From: Collinsella sp.
GTDB lineage: Bacteria > Actinomycetota > Coriobacteriia > Coriobacteriales > Coriobacteriaceae
Reading direction: 5' to 3'
Assembly: GCA_018382125.1 (NCBI GenBank)
Contig: JAGZQO010000006.1
Location: 18,118 to 82,117, forward strand
Length of the DNA: 64,000 nt
Made by a program: the position numbers and the translations under genes. This document shows, in pieces, positions 17,308 to 25,725 of this stretch (the first letter of the stretch is position 1; every line of letters begins with the position of its first letter). The notes under the pieces were generated by a model. That model worked only from the letters and a program-made list of their open reading frames with translations, made no database searches and was not told where the DNA came from.

Positions 17308-18909
17308 ATGGATCAAAGCAAGCCTTCGTTCTTTATCACGACGCCCATCTACTACGTCAACGCCGATCCGCACCTGGGCACGGCTTATTCCACCATCATC
17401 GCCGACGTTCAGGCTCGCTATCGCCGCTCCGCCGGCTATAACGTCAAGTTCCTGACCGGCATGGACGAGCACGGCGAGAAGGTCGCCGAGGCCGCAGCCA
17501 AGCACAACATGACGCCGCAGGAGTGGACCGACAGCCAGGCTCCGCACTTCAAGGAGCTTTGGAGCAAGCTCGAGATCTCCAACGACGACTTCATCCGCAC
17601 CACCGAGCCGCGCCAGCATCATGCCGTGCAGTACCTGTGGGAGCGCATGAAGGAGTCCGGCTACCTGTATAAGGGCAGCTACGACGGTTGGTATTGCGTG
17701 CCTGACGAGACCTACTTTACCGATACGCAGGTCCAGAAGGGCGACGAGGAGTACGGCAGCGTCGGCCAGCACCTGTGCCCCGACTGCCACCGTCCGCTTG
17801 AGCGCGTGCAGGAGGAGTCCTACTTCTTTAAGCTTTCCGCCTTCCAGGACAAGCTGCTTAAGCTCTATGACGAGCATCCCGACTTTGTCGAGCCTGCGTT
17901 CCGCATGAACGAGGTTCGCAGCTTTGTCGAGGGCGGCCTCAACGACCTTTCCGTGAGCCGTACGAGCTTTGACTGGGGCATTCAGGTCCCGTTTGACGAG
18001 GGTCACGTGACCTACGTGTGGTTCGATGCGTTGCTCAACTATATGACGGCCGTCGGTTACGGTGTCGACACCGACGAGGCGCGTGCCGAGCTGGCCTATC
18101 GCTGGCCCGCGCAGTTCCACATCGTGGGTAAGGACATCATCCGCTTCCACTGCGTCATTTGGCCCGCCATGCTCATGGCCATCGGCGAGGCCCTGCCCGA
18201 GCACGTCTTTGCCCACGGCTTCCTGACCGTGCGCAATGCCGAGACCGGCAAGGCCGAGAAGATGTCCAAGAGCCGCGGCAACGCCATCGCTCCGCAGGAC
18301 GTTATCGACATGCTGGGCGTCGAGGGCTATCGCTACTACTTTATGACCGACGTGGTCCCCGGCACCGACGGTGCCATCAGCTTCGACCGCATGGAGCAGG
18401 TCTACAACGCCGACCTGGCCAACAGCTGGGGCAATCTGATTTCGCGTTCGCTCAACATGAGCGCAAAGTACTTTGACGGCTGCGCCCCGGCTAAACCGGC
18501 GTCTGCCGACGCGTTTGACAACCCGCTGGCAAAGATCGCCGATGGCCTGGTCGAGCGCTACATGGCCAAGATGGACGTGCTCGATTACGGCGGAGCCAAG
18601 GATGAGGTCATGGAACTCATCCACGCCGCCAACCACTACATCGAGGACTCCGAGCCCTGGGCGCTTGCCAAGGACGAGGCCAAGGCTGACGAGCTGGCAT
18701 TTGTGATCTACAACCTGCTCGAGGCCATCCGCATCGCCGCCCACCTGCTGATGCCGCTCATGCCCCAGACTTCTGTCGAGGCCCTGCGCCGCCTGTCCTG
18801 TGAGGGCGAGGCCGCGAGCGACGACCTCAAGGGCATTTGTACTTGGGGCCTGCTTGCCGGCGGTCAGCCCGTCGAGAAGGGCGATCCGCTGTTCCCGCGT
18901 CTGGCGTAG
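17308..18909 (+). CDS. metG: Methionyl-tRNA synthetase
   Basis: 533 residues. Class I signatures are PHLG (in IYYVNADPHLGTAYS, about residues 16-25) and KMSKS (in AEKMSKSRGNAI, about 310). A connective domain with CPDC (about 155) sits between them, and an anticodon-binding helical domain follows. The optional C-terminal tRNA-binding domain (about 110 residues) is absent, so this is the short form. GGAGG precedes the ATG. A -10 like TAGAAT (17263-17268) lies upstream, so it may have its own promoter. A terminator follows. Confidence 0.95.
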   Translation: MDQSKPSFFITTPIYYVNADPHLGTAYSTIIADVQARYRRSAGYNVKFLTGMDEHGEKVAEAAAKHNMTPQEWTDSQAPHFKELWSKLEISNDDFIRTTEPRQHHAVQYLWERMKESGYLYKGSYDGWYCVPDETYFTDTQVQKGDEEYGSVGQHLCPDCHRPLERVQEESYFFKLSAFQDKLLKLYDEHPDFVEPAFRMNEVRSFVEGGLNDLSVSRTSFDWGIQVPFDEGHVTYVWFDALLNYMTAVGYGVDTDEARAELAYRWPAQFHIVGKDIIRFHCVIWPAMLMAIGEALPEHVFAHGFLTVRNAETGKAEKMSKSRGNAIAPQDVIDMLGVEGYRYYFMTDVVPGTDGAISFDRMEQVYNADLANSWGNLISRSLNMSAKYFDGCAPAKPASADAFDNPLAKIADGLVERYMAKMDVLDYGGAKDEVMELIHAANHYIEDSEPWALAKDEAKADELAFVIYNLLEAIRIAAHLLMPLMPQTSVEALRRLSCEGEAASDDLKGICTWGLLAGGQPVEKGDPLFPRLA

Positions 18910-18951
18910 AGACCGCGCGAGCGCCATATCGGCAATTTGCTGTTTAGCTGT

Positions 18952-18987
18952 AAGGGCATGGCCGCCACGGTCCATGCCCTTTTGTTT
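18952..18987 (+). terminator. Terminator of metG
   Basis: AAGGGCATGG (18952-18961) pairs with CCATGCCCTT (18972-18981), followed by TTGTTT. Confidence 0.8.
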
Positions 18988-19019
18988 CAAGACGCCGCTA
19001 TCATGCTAAGGAGGCAACT

Positions 19020-19880
19020 ATGACAACTTCGCCTTTGGCAAACCCCACGGCCACCAGGGAGCTGCTGGAGGAGTTTGGCCTTGCGACCAAGCATCGCCTG
19101 GGCCAGAACTTTCTAATCGACAATCATGTGATCGAACGTATCTGCGAGCTTGCCGAGCTTGCAGGTGACGAGCGCGTACTCGAGGTGGGTCCAGGTTGCG
19201 GTACGTTGACACTTGCGTTGCTGCAGGAAGCGGCGTGCGTTACGTCCATTGAGGCCGATCCCGAGCTTGAGCCGGTGCTCGATGCCCACGCCGCCGACTA
19301 TGCCAACTTCCGCTTTATCATGGGCGACGCGCTCAAGGTGACGCCGGAGCAGATTGAGCAGGCTGCGGGCGGTGAGCCGACGGTATTTGTCGCGAACTTG
19401 CCCTATAACGTGGCGGCGACGATCATTTTGCAATTTTTCCAGACGATGCCGGCGCTAAAGCGCGCCGTCGTCATGGTGCAAAAGGAGGTTGCCGATCGCA
19501 TTGCCGCAGTGCCGGGCAACAAGACCTATGGCGGCTATACGGCAAAGCTTGGCCTGTATGCGCAGGTAACGGGTCGCTTTGAGGTGCCGCCGCGTTGCTT
19601 TATGCCGGCGCCACACGTGGACTCGGCCGTCGTGCGTATCGACCGTGTTGACGGTGTGGTGCCCGAAGGACTCGATCGCGAATTTGTGGCCCGCGTGATT
19701 GACGCTGCATTTGCTCAGCGTCGCAAGACCATCCGCAATTCCATGAGCGCCAACGGCTTTGCCAAGGACGTGCTCGATGCCGCCTTTGAGGCTTGCGGTA
19801 TCGCACCCACCGCGCGCGCCGAGACGCTCGGCGTCGCCGACTTTGTGTGCCTGGCTCGGGAGCTTTCCCATGACGCTTAA
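19020..19880 (+). CDS. rsmA: 16S rRNA dimethyladenosine transferase RsmA
   Basis: 286 residues of the KsgA/Dim1 family, which dimethylates A1518 and A1519 of 16S rRNA. GQNFLIDNHVI (about 28-38), the SAM motif EVGPGCGTLT (about 58-67), and the catalytic NLPYNV (about 125-130) are all present, with AQRRKTIRNS in the C-terminal domain. AAGGAGG stands eight bases before the ATG. The end overlaps tatD by 11 bases. KsgA next to a TatD nuclease is a common bacterial pairing. Confidence 0.95.
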   Translation: MTTSPLANPTATRELLEEFGLATKHRLGQNFLIDNHVIERICELAELAGDERVLEVGPGCGTLTLALLQEAACVTSIEADPELEPVLDAHAADYANFRFIMGDALKVTPEQIEQAAGGEPTVFVANLPYNVAATIILQFFQTMPALKRAVVMVQKEVADRIAAVPGNKTYGGYTAKLGLYAQVTGRFEVPPRCFMPAPHVDSAVVRIDRVDGVVPEGLDREFVARVIDAAFAQRRKTIRNSMSANGFAKDVLDAAFEACGIAPTARAETLGVADFVCLARELSHDA

Positions 19881-20787
19881 TGCCGAACGCGTGACGTTTA
19901 CCAAGAAAAAGAAGACGGTTGCTTGTCCCGTGCCCTTGGCACCGCTTGCCGACACACATGCGCATCTGCTTTCGTTCTGGGGCAAGGATGTGCCCGAGAC
20001 ACTCGTGCGTGCCAAGGCGGCAGGCATCGACCTGTTGGTGACGGTCTTCGACCCCATCGCCGACAAGCGCAGCGTGACGGACTATAGCGACTGGCTCGTG
20101 CGCGAAATTCTGCCGATGCAGGATATCCCGCAGATCAAGTATCTTGCCGGCGTGCATCCGTATGGCGCGCCGGACTATACCGACGACATTCACGCGCAGG
20201 TTGTTGCTGCGCTTGATGACCCTTTGTGCGCCGGTATTGGCGAAATCGGTCTGGACTACCACATGGACTATGACGACGATATCGCGCCGGCACCCCATAA
20301 CGTGCAGATTGACTGCATGGCGCGCCAGCTCGAGCTTGCCGTGCGTCGTAACGTGCCGGTGGAGCTGCATCTGCGTCACGAGGACATGGACCAGGAGCGT
20401 ACCTCGCACGTGGACGCCTTCAACGTGCTTCGTGGGCTGGGCGTGCCCCAGGCCGGTTGTGTGCTGCACTGTTTTGGCGAGGACCGCGCCACGATGGAGC
20501 GCTTTGTGGAGCTGGGCTGCTATATCGCCTATGGTGGTGCGGCCACCTTTAAGCGCAACGACGACGTGCGCGAGGCATTTGCGGCAACCCCACTCGATCG
20601 AATTTTGTTCGAGACGGATTGCCCGTATATGGCTCCGGAGCCCATCCGCGGTCTTGAATGCGAGCCCGCAATGATCTCCATTACGGCAAACGCGCTGGTT
20701 AACGACCGTATCGATCGCACTGGTGAGGACGCCGAAACAATCGCGCGTGCCGCTTGGGAAAATGCCTGCAAACTTTTTCAAAAATAG
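19870..20787 (+). CDS. TatD family metal-dependent hydrolase
   Basis: 305 residues from ATG 19870. Metal ligands of the TatD amidohydrolase barrel are visible: DTHAHL (about 30), GEIGLDYH (about 137), the region PVELHLRHE, VLHCFGE and ETDCPYM near the C-terminus. TatD enzymes are DNases or D-aminoacyl-tRNA related hydrolases. LHLRHED differs slightly from the usual HxRD. The longer frame from 19759 lies inside rsmA and was rejected. Translation is likely coupled to rsmA. Confidence 0.87.
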   Translation: MTLNAERVTFTKKKKTVACPVPLAPLADTHAHLLSFWGKDVPETLVRAKAAGIDLLVTVFDPIADKRSVTDYSDWLVREILPMQDIPQIKYLAGVHPYGAPDYTDDIHAQVVAALDDPLCAGIGEIGLDYHMDYDDDIAPAPHNVQIDCMARQLELAVRRNVPVELHLRHEDMDQERTSHVDAFNVLRGLGVPQAGCVLHCFGEDRATMERFVELGCYIAYGGAATFKRNDDVREAFAATPLDRILFETDCPYMAPEPIRGLECEPAMISITANALVNDRIDRTGEDAETIARAAWENACKLFQK

Positions 20788-20790
20788 TTC

Positions 20791-20819
20791 TTGCGTTCGC
20801 GGTGGCGCTCCGTTATTCT
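20791..20819 (+). promoter_or_regulatory. Promoter of tRNA-Leu
   Basis: TTGCGT (20791-20796), 17-base spacer, TATTCT (20814-20819), 11 bases before the tRNA. Confidence 0.6.
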
Positions 20820-20830
20820 AATTCCTGCAC

Positions 20831-20917
20831 GCGGGCGTGGCGGAATTGGCAGACGCGTACGGTTCAGGTCCGTATGGGGGCAACCCCATGAAGGTTCAAG
20901 TCCTTTCGCCCGCACCA
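20831..20917 (+). tRNA. tRNA-Leu (CAG)
   Basis: Acceptor GCGGGCG pairs perfectly with CGCCCGC, anticodon loop TTCAGGT (CAG), a long variable arm (TGGGGGCAACCCCA) and encoded CCA. Unlike the tRNA-Phe, tRNA-Arg copies 1 and 3 and tRNA-Ser loci, no antisense T-arm follows it. Confidence 0.95.
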
Positions 20918-20928
20918 TTAAATGAAAG

Positions 20929-20953
20929 AGCTCCCAGCAATGGGAGCTTTTTT
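20929..20953 (+). terminator. Terminator of tRNA-Leu
   Basis: AGCTCCCA-GCAA-TGGGAGCT, an 8-bp perfect stem with five T after it. Confidence 0.9.
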
Positions 20954-21034
20954 GTTATGGGCCTCTTGTTGATGTCACGTTGCTGCTTCGTGCGGGTATC
21001 CTAGTGCCAACGTGTGCCTATCAGAGGAGAGACC

Positions 21035-21973
21035 ATGCTGTTGTCCGGTATCATCGCCGCCCTTACCAGCCTTTTGATTCCCATCATCATCCTGTTGCTG
21101 CTGCTTCCTAACGCCTGCTATGTCGTTGAACAACAGCATGCCGTGATCATCGAGCGTCTGGGCAAGTTTAACCGCATCGTCAACGCGGGCTTCCACATGA
21201 AGGTGCCCGTGATCGACCGCAAGGCCGCCACGGTGAGTCTGCGCACCATGAAAAACGGTTTTGGCATCGACGTTAAGACCCAGGACAACGTGACCATCGG
21301 CCTTGAGGTCTCTGCTCAGTACCACGTGAGCTATGACATGGGCGCCGGCCCGGCAGATTCGGGTATCTACAAGAGCTACTACATGCTGCAGGAGCCCGTC
21401 GACCAGATGCGTGACTTCATCACCGACGCCCTGCGCTCTTCGATCCCCGTCTACACACTCGATGAGGTCTTTGCCAAGAAGGATGACATCGCCAAGGATG
21501 TCAACGCTACCGTTTCCGAGCAGATGGCCGCCTACGGCTTCACCCTCGTGTCGACGCTCATCACCAAAATCGCACTGCCGACCGAGGTTGAGAACTCCAT
21601 GAACGACATCAACGCTGCCCAGCGCAAGCGCGCTGCGGCACAGGAGCTCGCTGAGGCCGACCGCATCAAGCGCGTCACCGAGGCGACCGCCGAGGCCGAG
21701 GCAATGGAAAAGGCGGGCGAGGGCATCGCCAACCAGCGCAAGGCCATCGCGCTGGGTATCAAAGATTCGCTCGAGATCATCCAAGAGACGGGTGTCGGCA
21801 ATGACGAGGCCAACCAACTGTTCATGTTTACGCAGTGGTCCGAGATGATGACGGAGTTCGCTCGCACGGGTAAAACCTCGACGGTCGTGCTGCCGAGCGA
21901 CTTTTCGCAGTCGGCCTCGATGTTCGAGCAGATGCTGACCGCCAGCAAAGTTCAAAACGATTCGAAGGAGTAG
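21035..21973 (+). CDS. SPFH/band 7 membrane protein (stomatin-like)
   Basis: 312 residues. One N-terminal membrane segment (about 8-28), then the SPFH domain: VVEQQHAVIIERLGKFNRIVNAGFHMKVPVID, with an Ala/Glu-rich coiled coil (NAAQRKRAAAQELAEADRIKRV...AEAEAME, about 190-235). Such proteins oligomerise at membranes and organise lipid domains or proteases. I chose ATG 21035, which follows AGAGGAGAG, over GTG 21014. No NfeD-type partner is adjacent. rlmH follows after six bases, probably in one transcript. Confidence 0.85.
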   Translation: MLLSGIIAALTSLLIPIIILLLLLPNACYVVEQQHAVIIERLGKFNRIVNAGFHMKVPVIDRKAATVSLRTMKNGFGIDVKTQDNVTIGLEVSAQYHVSYDMGAGPADSGIYKSYYMLQEPVDQMRDFITDALRSSIPVYTLDEVFAKKDDIAKDVNATVSEQMAAYGFTLVSTLITKIALPTEVENSMNDINAAQRKRAAAQELAEADRIKRVTEATAEAEAMEKAGEGIANQRKAIALGIKDSLEIIQETGVGNDEANQLFMFTQWSEMMTEFARTGKTSTVVLPSDFSQSASMFEQMLTASKVQNDSKE

Positions 21974-21979
21974 ACGCGC

Positions 21980-22450
21980 GTGAAATACACCGTCGTTTGC
22001 GTCGGTAAGCTCAAGGAGCGCTTTTGGAAGGACGCGTGCGCTGAGTACACCAAGCGCCTAGGTGCCTATGCCAAGGTTGATATCCGCGAGGTGGCCGATA
22101 TCGACCCGGCTAAGGCGGGCGGCGTGGATGCTGCGCGTGACAAGGAGGGGGCGGCGATTCTTGCTGCCTTGCCGTCTCGAGCGCATGCGATCTTGCTGGC
22201 CATTGAGGGCAAGGAGCGTTCGAGTGAGGAGCTCTCGGCGAGGCTCGACGATCTTATGCTGCGAGGCAGTAGCGACATTGCCTTTGTAATCGGCGGTTCG
22301 GACGGCGTGAGTGATGAGGTGCGCGCCCGCGCCGACGAGATGCTCAGCTTTGGACGCATTACCTTGCCGCATAACCTGGCGCGTGTGGTGCTGCTAGAGC
22401 AGATTTACCGTGCCTGCAAGATCAGTCGTGGCGAGCCGTATCACAAATAG
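21980..22450 (+). CDS. rlmH: 23S rRNA pseudouridine-1915 N3-methyltransferase RlmH
   Basis: 156 residues of the SPOUT fold. The N-terminus KYTVVCVGKLKERFWKDACAEY and the C-terminal knot sequence FVIGGSDGVSDEV...LPHNLARVVLLEQIYRA...EPYHK are diagnostic. RlmH methylates the modified base at position 1915 in helix 69 of 23S rRNA. GTG start at 21980 with AAGGAG nine bases upstream. Confidence 0.95.
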   Translation: MKYTVVCVGKLKERFWKDACAEYTKRLGAYAKVDIREVADIDPAKAGGVDAARDKEGAAILAALPSRAHAILLAIEGKERSSEELSARLDDLMLRGSSDIAFVIGGSDGVSDEVRARADEMLSFGRITLPHNLARVVLLEQIYRACKISRGEPYHK

Positions 22451-22523
22451 GTCGGCAATACGAAACAATGGCGTGGGACAATACCTTTCGTTTTGAGGAA
22501 TGTGTCTGAAAGGACTATGAGAT

Positions 22524-23294
22524 ATGAAGATTGGATTTGTCGGTTTTGGCAATATGGCGAGCGCTATGGCCGATGGCTGGATCGCTGCCGGTGTAGCTGC
22601 GAGCGACATGTGCGCCTGCGCGGGTCGCTACGACGCACTGGTTGAGCGCTGCGAGGCGCGCGGCATGGCCGCTTGCCACGATGCCGCCGAGGTTGTCTCC
22701 GCATCCGATATCGTGGTCGCTGCGGTCAAGCCGTACATGATCGAGAAGGTATTCGCCCCGCTCAAGGATGCTCTTGCCAAAAAGGTCGTTCTGTCGGTTG
22801 CCTGGACCTGGGACAGTGCCAAGTGGGAGCAGGTCCTGCCGGGCGTCGCGCATATCTCGACGGTGCCCAACACACCGGTTTCGGTGGGCGAGGGCGTCAT
22901 AGCTTGCGAGAAGGCTTCCACGCTTAGTGATGAACAGAGCGCAGTGGTGCTTGATCTGCTTGGCAAGCTCGGTGCGGTGGTTGAGCTCGATACGAGCCTG
23001 CTGTTTGTGGGCGGCACGGTGGGTGGTTGCGCTCCGGCATTCGTCGCCATGGCGATCGAGGCCCTGAGCGATGCGGCGGTCAAGCACGGTATCCCGCGCG
23101 CCGATGCCTATCGCATTGTGAGCCAGATGGTGCTGGGTACGGCAAAGCTGCAGCTCGCAACCGGTCAGCATCCCGCAGCGATGAAGGATGCCGTGTGCTC
23201 GCCCGGCGGTGCCACCATCAAGGGCGTCGTCGCGCTCGAGGACGCCGGCATGCGCAGCGCCCTGGTCAAGGCAATCGACGCAACCCTCCAGTAA
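22524..23294 (+). CDS. proC: Pyrroline-5-carboxylate reductase
   Basis: 256 residues. Rossmann motif GFVGFGNMASAM at residues 4-15 and the family signature PGGATIKGVVALE near 228-240. The enzyme reduces pyrroline-5-carboxylate to proline with NAD(P)H, the last step of proline synthesis. Length is normal. No other proline gene is nearby. The stop codon sits at the edge of the left arm of the palindrome at 23295. Confidence 0.93.
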   Translation: MKIGFVGFGNMASAMADGWIAAGVAASDMCACAGRYDALVERCEARGMAACHDAAEVVSASDIVVAAVKPYMIEKVFAPLKDALAKKVVLSVAWTWDSAKWEQVLPGVAHISTVPNTPVSVGEGVIACEKASTLSDEQSAVVLDLLGKLGAVVELDTSLLFVGGTVGGCAPAFVAMAIEALSDAAVKHGIPRADAYRIVSQMVLGTAKLQLATGQHPAAMKDAVCSPGGATIKGVVALEDAGMRSALVKAIDATLQ

Positions 23295-23453
23295 AACCTG
23301 CTATTTAGGGACAGGTTTATTTTGGCAGGTTTTTCCTGCTGTTTTGTCCTTTTAGCGAAAAGCGCCCCGCAACTGGTTCAATTCCAGTTGCGGGGCGCTT
23401 GCGTTTGCCCAGATAAAACCGACCAAAATAAACCTGTCCCTAAATGGCAGGTT
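23295..23453. repeat. Composite palindrome: 31-bp arms around a terminator hairpin
   Basis: Bases 23295-23325 and 23423-23453 are reverse complements over 31 bases with one G-U. Inside, 23361-23376 pairs perfectly with 23384-23399 (AGCGCCCCGCAACTGG). The inner stem is followed by T-rich sequence on the minus strand, so it can terminate the 57-residue gene's transcript and perhaps proC. The outer arms carry TTTAGGGACAGGTTTATTTTGG, resembling palindromes mobilised by REP-type transposases. The right arm includes bases of the minus-strand stop codon. Confidence 0.8.
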
Positions 23454-23625
23454 AGTCCCAGAAGCTGTCTTCCTCATCCTCGGACTTGGGGCCGCGGTCG
23501 ACATACATCTTATGGGTGCGCTTCTCCATTACAAAGGCAAGAATCGCAAACAGCAGGATGCCGCCGGCGAAAAGGATGGCAAAACCGGTGCGGGTGCCAA
23601 ACAAAAAGGAAAAAACTGCGTCCAT
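23452..23625 (-). CDS. 57-residue single-pass membrane protein
   Basis: A short reading frame, below common ORF cut-offs, encoding MDAVFSFLFGTRTGFAILFA followed by GGILLFAILAFVMEKRTHK and an acidic end (SEDEEDSFWD). The hydrophobic stretch at about 14-32 makes one membrane helix. A GAAGG ribosome site lies about seven bases before the ATG. It runs between proC and serS on the opposite strand. No known family is recognised. The coherent topology and good ribosome site make it likely real. Confidence 0.7.
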   Translation of the reverse strand: MDAVFSFLFGTRTGFAILFAGGILLFAILAFVMEKRTHKMYVDRGPKSEDEEDSFWD

Positions 23626-23736
23626 TGGGTGCCTTCTTGCGTAGTTGAGTTGGGTCGTAAACGCTCATAAGTATATACTTGCCCATACCTGTACAAGGTT
23701 GCAACCTAAATGGAATGTATATCGCCGGAGGATCTA
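23626..23736. promoter_or_regulatory. Divergent control region between the small membrane protein gene and serS
   Basis: Contains TATACT (23674-23679), a likely -10 box for serS, in an AT-rich stretch. The only candidate -35 (TTGAGT, 23645) is 23 bases away, which is too far. No T-box signature was seen. Confidence 0.35.
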
Positions 23737-25020
23737 ATGCTTGATATCAAGTTTGTTCGCGAGAACCCCGATGCCATCGATGTCGCCATGGCTAACCGCC
23801 AGACGTCTTGGGATCGCGAGAAGTTCTTTGAGCTCGACGACGAGCGTCGTGCCGTCATCACCGAGGTCGAGGAGCTCCAGGCCACGCGCAACGCCGAGTC
23901 CAAGAAGATCGGCGCCCTGATGAAGGAGGGCAAGAAGGACGAGGCCGAGGCCGCCAAGGAGGCCGTGCGCGCCGTCAACGAGAAGATTGACGGTCTGGCC
24001 GAGCGCCGCGCCGCCCTCGAGCGGGAGCAGTACGACTTCATGGCTCACCTGCCCAACATTCCGTGCGAGGCCACGCCGTACGGCAAGGACGAGGACGAGA
24101 ACATCGAGCGTCGCCGCTGGGGCACCCCGCGCGAGTTCGACTTCGACTTTAAGCCGCACTGGGACCTGGGCACCGATCTGGACATCCTCGACTTCGAGCG
24201 CGGCAACAAGCTCTCCGGCAGCCGCTTCACCGTTCTCGGTGGCGCCGGCGCCCGCCTGGAGCGCGCCCTTATCAACTTCTTCCTGGACACGCATACGAGC
24301 CGTGGCTTTAAGGAGTGGTGGCCGCCTATCGTCGTCAAGCGTCAGACCATGTTCGGTACGGGCCAGCTGCCCAAGTTCGAGGACGACGCCTATCACGTCT
24401 CGGGCGACAACTTCCTGATCCCCACCGCCGAGGTCGTGCTCACCAACCTGCACGCCGGCGAGGTCCTCGACGCCGACACCCTGCCGCGCCGCTACACCGC
24501 CTTCACCCCCTGCTTCCGCGAGGAGGCCGGTTCCGCCGGTCGCGACACCCGCGGCATCATCCGTCAGCACGAGTTCGACAAGGTCGAGATGGTCAAGTTC
24601 GCTAAGCCGGAGGAGTCCGACGAGGAGCTCGAGAGCATGACCGCCGAGGCCGAGTACCTGCTGCAGCAGCTGGGCCTTCCGTATCGCGTGATTAGCCTGT
24701 GCACCGGCGACTTGGGCTTCTCTGCCCGTCAGACCTACGACGTCGAGGTCTGGCTGCCGAGCTACAACGCCTACAAGGAGATCAGCTCCTGCTCCAACTG
24801 CGGCGACTTCCAGGCCCGCCGCGCCAACATCAAGTACCGCGACCCCGAGAACTTCAAGGGTTCGCGTTACCTGCACACCCTTAACGGTTCCGGCCTGCCG
24901 GCTGGTCGTACCATGGCCGCTATTCTGGAGAACTACCAGAACGCCGACGGCACCATCACGATCCCCGAGGTCCTGCGTCCTTACATGGGTGGTCTCGAGA
25001 AGATCGAGCCGATCGCGTAA
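23737..25020 (+). CDS. serS: Seryl-tRNA synthetase
   Basis: 427 residues. An N-terminal coiled-coil arm (about 25-100, rich in Glu, Lys and Ala) binds the long tRNA-Ser variable arm. The class II catalytic core follows, with motif 2 TPCFREEAGSAGRDTRGIIRQHEF and motif 3 NGSGLPAGRTMAAILENYQ. I chose ATG 23737 (MLDIKFVREN, the usual SerRS start) preceded by GGAGG. The upstream ATG at 23710 has no ribosome site. Length matches the family. Confidence 0.95.
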   Translation: MLDIKFVRENPDAIDVAMANRQTSWDREKFFELDDERRAVITEVEELQATRNAESKKIGALMKEGKKDEAEAAKEAVRAVNEKIDGLAERRAALEREQYDFMAHLPNIPCEATPYGKDEDENIERRRWGTPREFDFDFKPHWDLGTDLDILDFERGNKLSGSRFTVLGGAGARLERALINFFLDTHTSRGFKEWWPPIVVKRQTMFGTGQLPKFEDDAYHVSGDNFLIPTAEVVLTNLHAGEVLDADTLPRRYTAFTPCFREEAGSAGRDTRGIIRQHEFDKVEMVKFAKPEESDEELESMTAEAEYLLQQLGLPYRVISLCTGDLGFSARQTYDVEVWLPSYNAYKEISSCSNCGDFQARRANIKYRDPENFKGSRYLHTLNGSGLPAGRTMAAILENYQNADGTITIPEVLRPYMGGLEKIEPIA

Positions 25021-25043
25021 GTTGGCTGCATAGGGGATATGCA

Positions 25044-25070
25044 AGGGCGCTCCTTCGGGGGCGCCTTATT
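25044..25070 (+). terminator. Terminator of serS
   Basis: GGCGCTCC-TTCG-GGGGCGCC stem followed by TTATTT. Confidence 0.75.
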
Positions 25071-25119
25071 TCGTGCGCAGGTCCATACCATGCCGTGCGG
25101 ACAGCTCAATAGAAAACAC

Positions 25120-25160
25120 ACGAACAACTGTTCTGTATACAGCCATCTACCTGCTATGCT
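25120..25160 (+). promoter_or_regulatory. LexA-like box and promoter of the 125-residue gene
   Basis: CGAACAACTGTTC (25121-25133) contains the palindrome GAAC-N4-GTTC found in Gram-positive SOS boxes (CGAAC-N4-GTTCG). The only departure is T for G at the last position. It overlaps the -35 region of a promoter whose -10 is TATGCT (25155-25160). The gene start is 34 bases further. Confidence 0.5.
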
Positions 25161-25193
25161 TTTGCTAAATAAGAGCGAGAGAAAGGGGACGCG

Positions 25194-25571
25194 ATGGAGT
25201 TGTTTGATGATCGGGTGGTTTTGTTTGAGAGCGACGAGGGCGGGGAGTACCTGCTTGTAACGTGTGAGCCGTCTGGCATGGGCGGCCTGGTGGTTCGGCA
25301 GACGAGTGAGGGTCCGTTGACACAATGGTGCTTTGAGGAGTCGCCGCATGTGGTCGAGACCTTTGTGACGCACGAGGGACTTGTGGCGCTGGAGCACTTC
25401 TATGGAGTTGGGACTTCCAACCAGGTCGCGCGCATGCTGAGCATCTCGTTTGCCGAATATGATTGTGCCCAGCGGGTGAGATCGCTCCTGAGGGAACTTG
25501 ATGCTAAGTTCGACGTGATCGAAAAGCCAATCGATCGTACGGGGAACGGCGGTATATGCGGAGCAGCGTGA
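25194..25571 (+). CDS. Small protein of unknown function, possibly SOS-controlled
   Basis: 125 residues starting MELFDDRVVLFESDEGGEYL, with no membrane segment and no motif I recognise. The composition (acidic, with spaced hydrophobics) suggests a small soluble alpha/beta protein. GAAAGGGG lies seven bases before the ATG. A LexA-like operator overlaps its promoter, which would make it DNA-damage inducible. Downstream is the first tRNA-Arg gene. It does not resemble known SOS products such as cell-division inhibitors, which usually carry a membrane helix or LysM domain. Confidence 0.65.
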   Translation: MELFDDRVVLFESDEGGEYLLVTCEPSGMGGLVVRQTSEGPLTQWCFEESPHVVETFVTHEGLVALEHFYGVGTSNQVARMLSISFAEYDCAQRVRSLLRELDAKFDVIEKPIDRTGNGGICGAA

Positions 25572-25607
25572 CAAAACTGCGTTCCACAAAAAAGTTTGAG
25601 ATTGTGC

Positions 25608-25638
25608 TTGACTCCAATAAGCTAAAGTGGTTTTATAT
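25608..25638 (+). promoter_or_regulatory. Promoter of tRNA-Arg copy 1
   Basis: TTGACT (25608-25613) and a T/A-rich -10 (TTATAT, about 25633-25638), just before the tRNA. Confidence 0.5.
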
Positions 25639-25648
25639 GTCTTGCGCT

Positions 25649-25725
25649 GCGGCGTTACCTCAGCTGGATAGAGGGTCTGACTACGAATCAGAACGTCATA
25701 GGTTCGAATCCTATACGCCGCACCA
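25649..25725 (+). tRNA. tRNA-Arg (ACG), copy 1
   Basis: Acceptor GCGGCGT pairs with ACGCCGC. Anticodon loop CTACGAA gives ACG, read as ICG after deamination. T-loop TTCGAAT, encoded CCA. Identical over 77 bases to the copies at 26080 and 26314. Confidence 0.97.

Noticed and set aside
23640..23736. T-box leader in front of serS
   Set aside because: No TGGNACC-type T-box sequence or specifier-loop structure is visible in the short spacer.
23734..25044. 436-residue antisense frame over serS, and similar long antisense frames over metG, htpG, hisS, ppc, MFS and aspS genes
   Set aside because: Each lies fully opposite a gene with clear family motifs and has shadow-type composition without a ribosome site.
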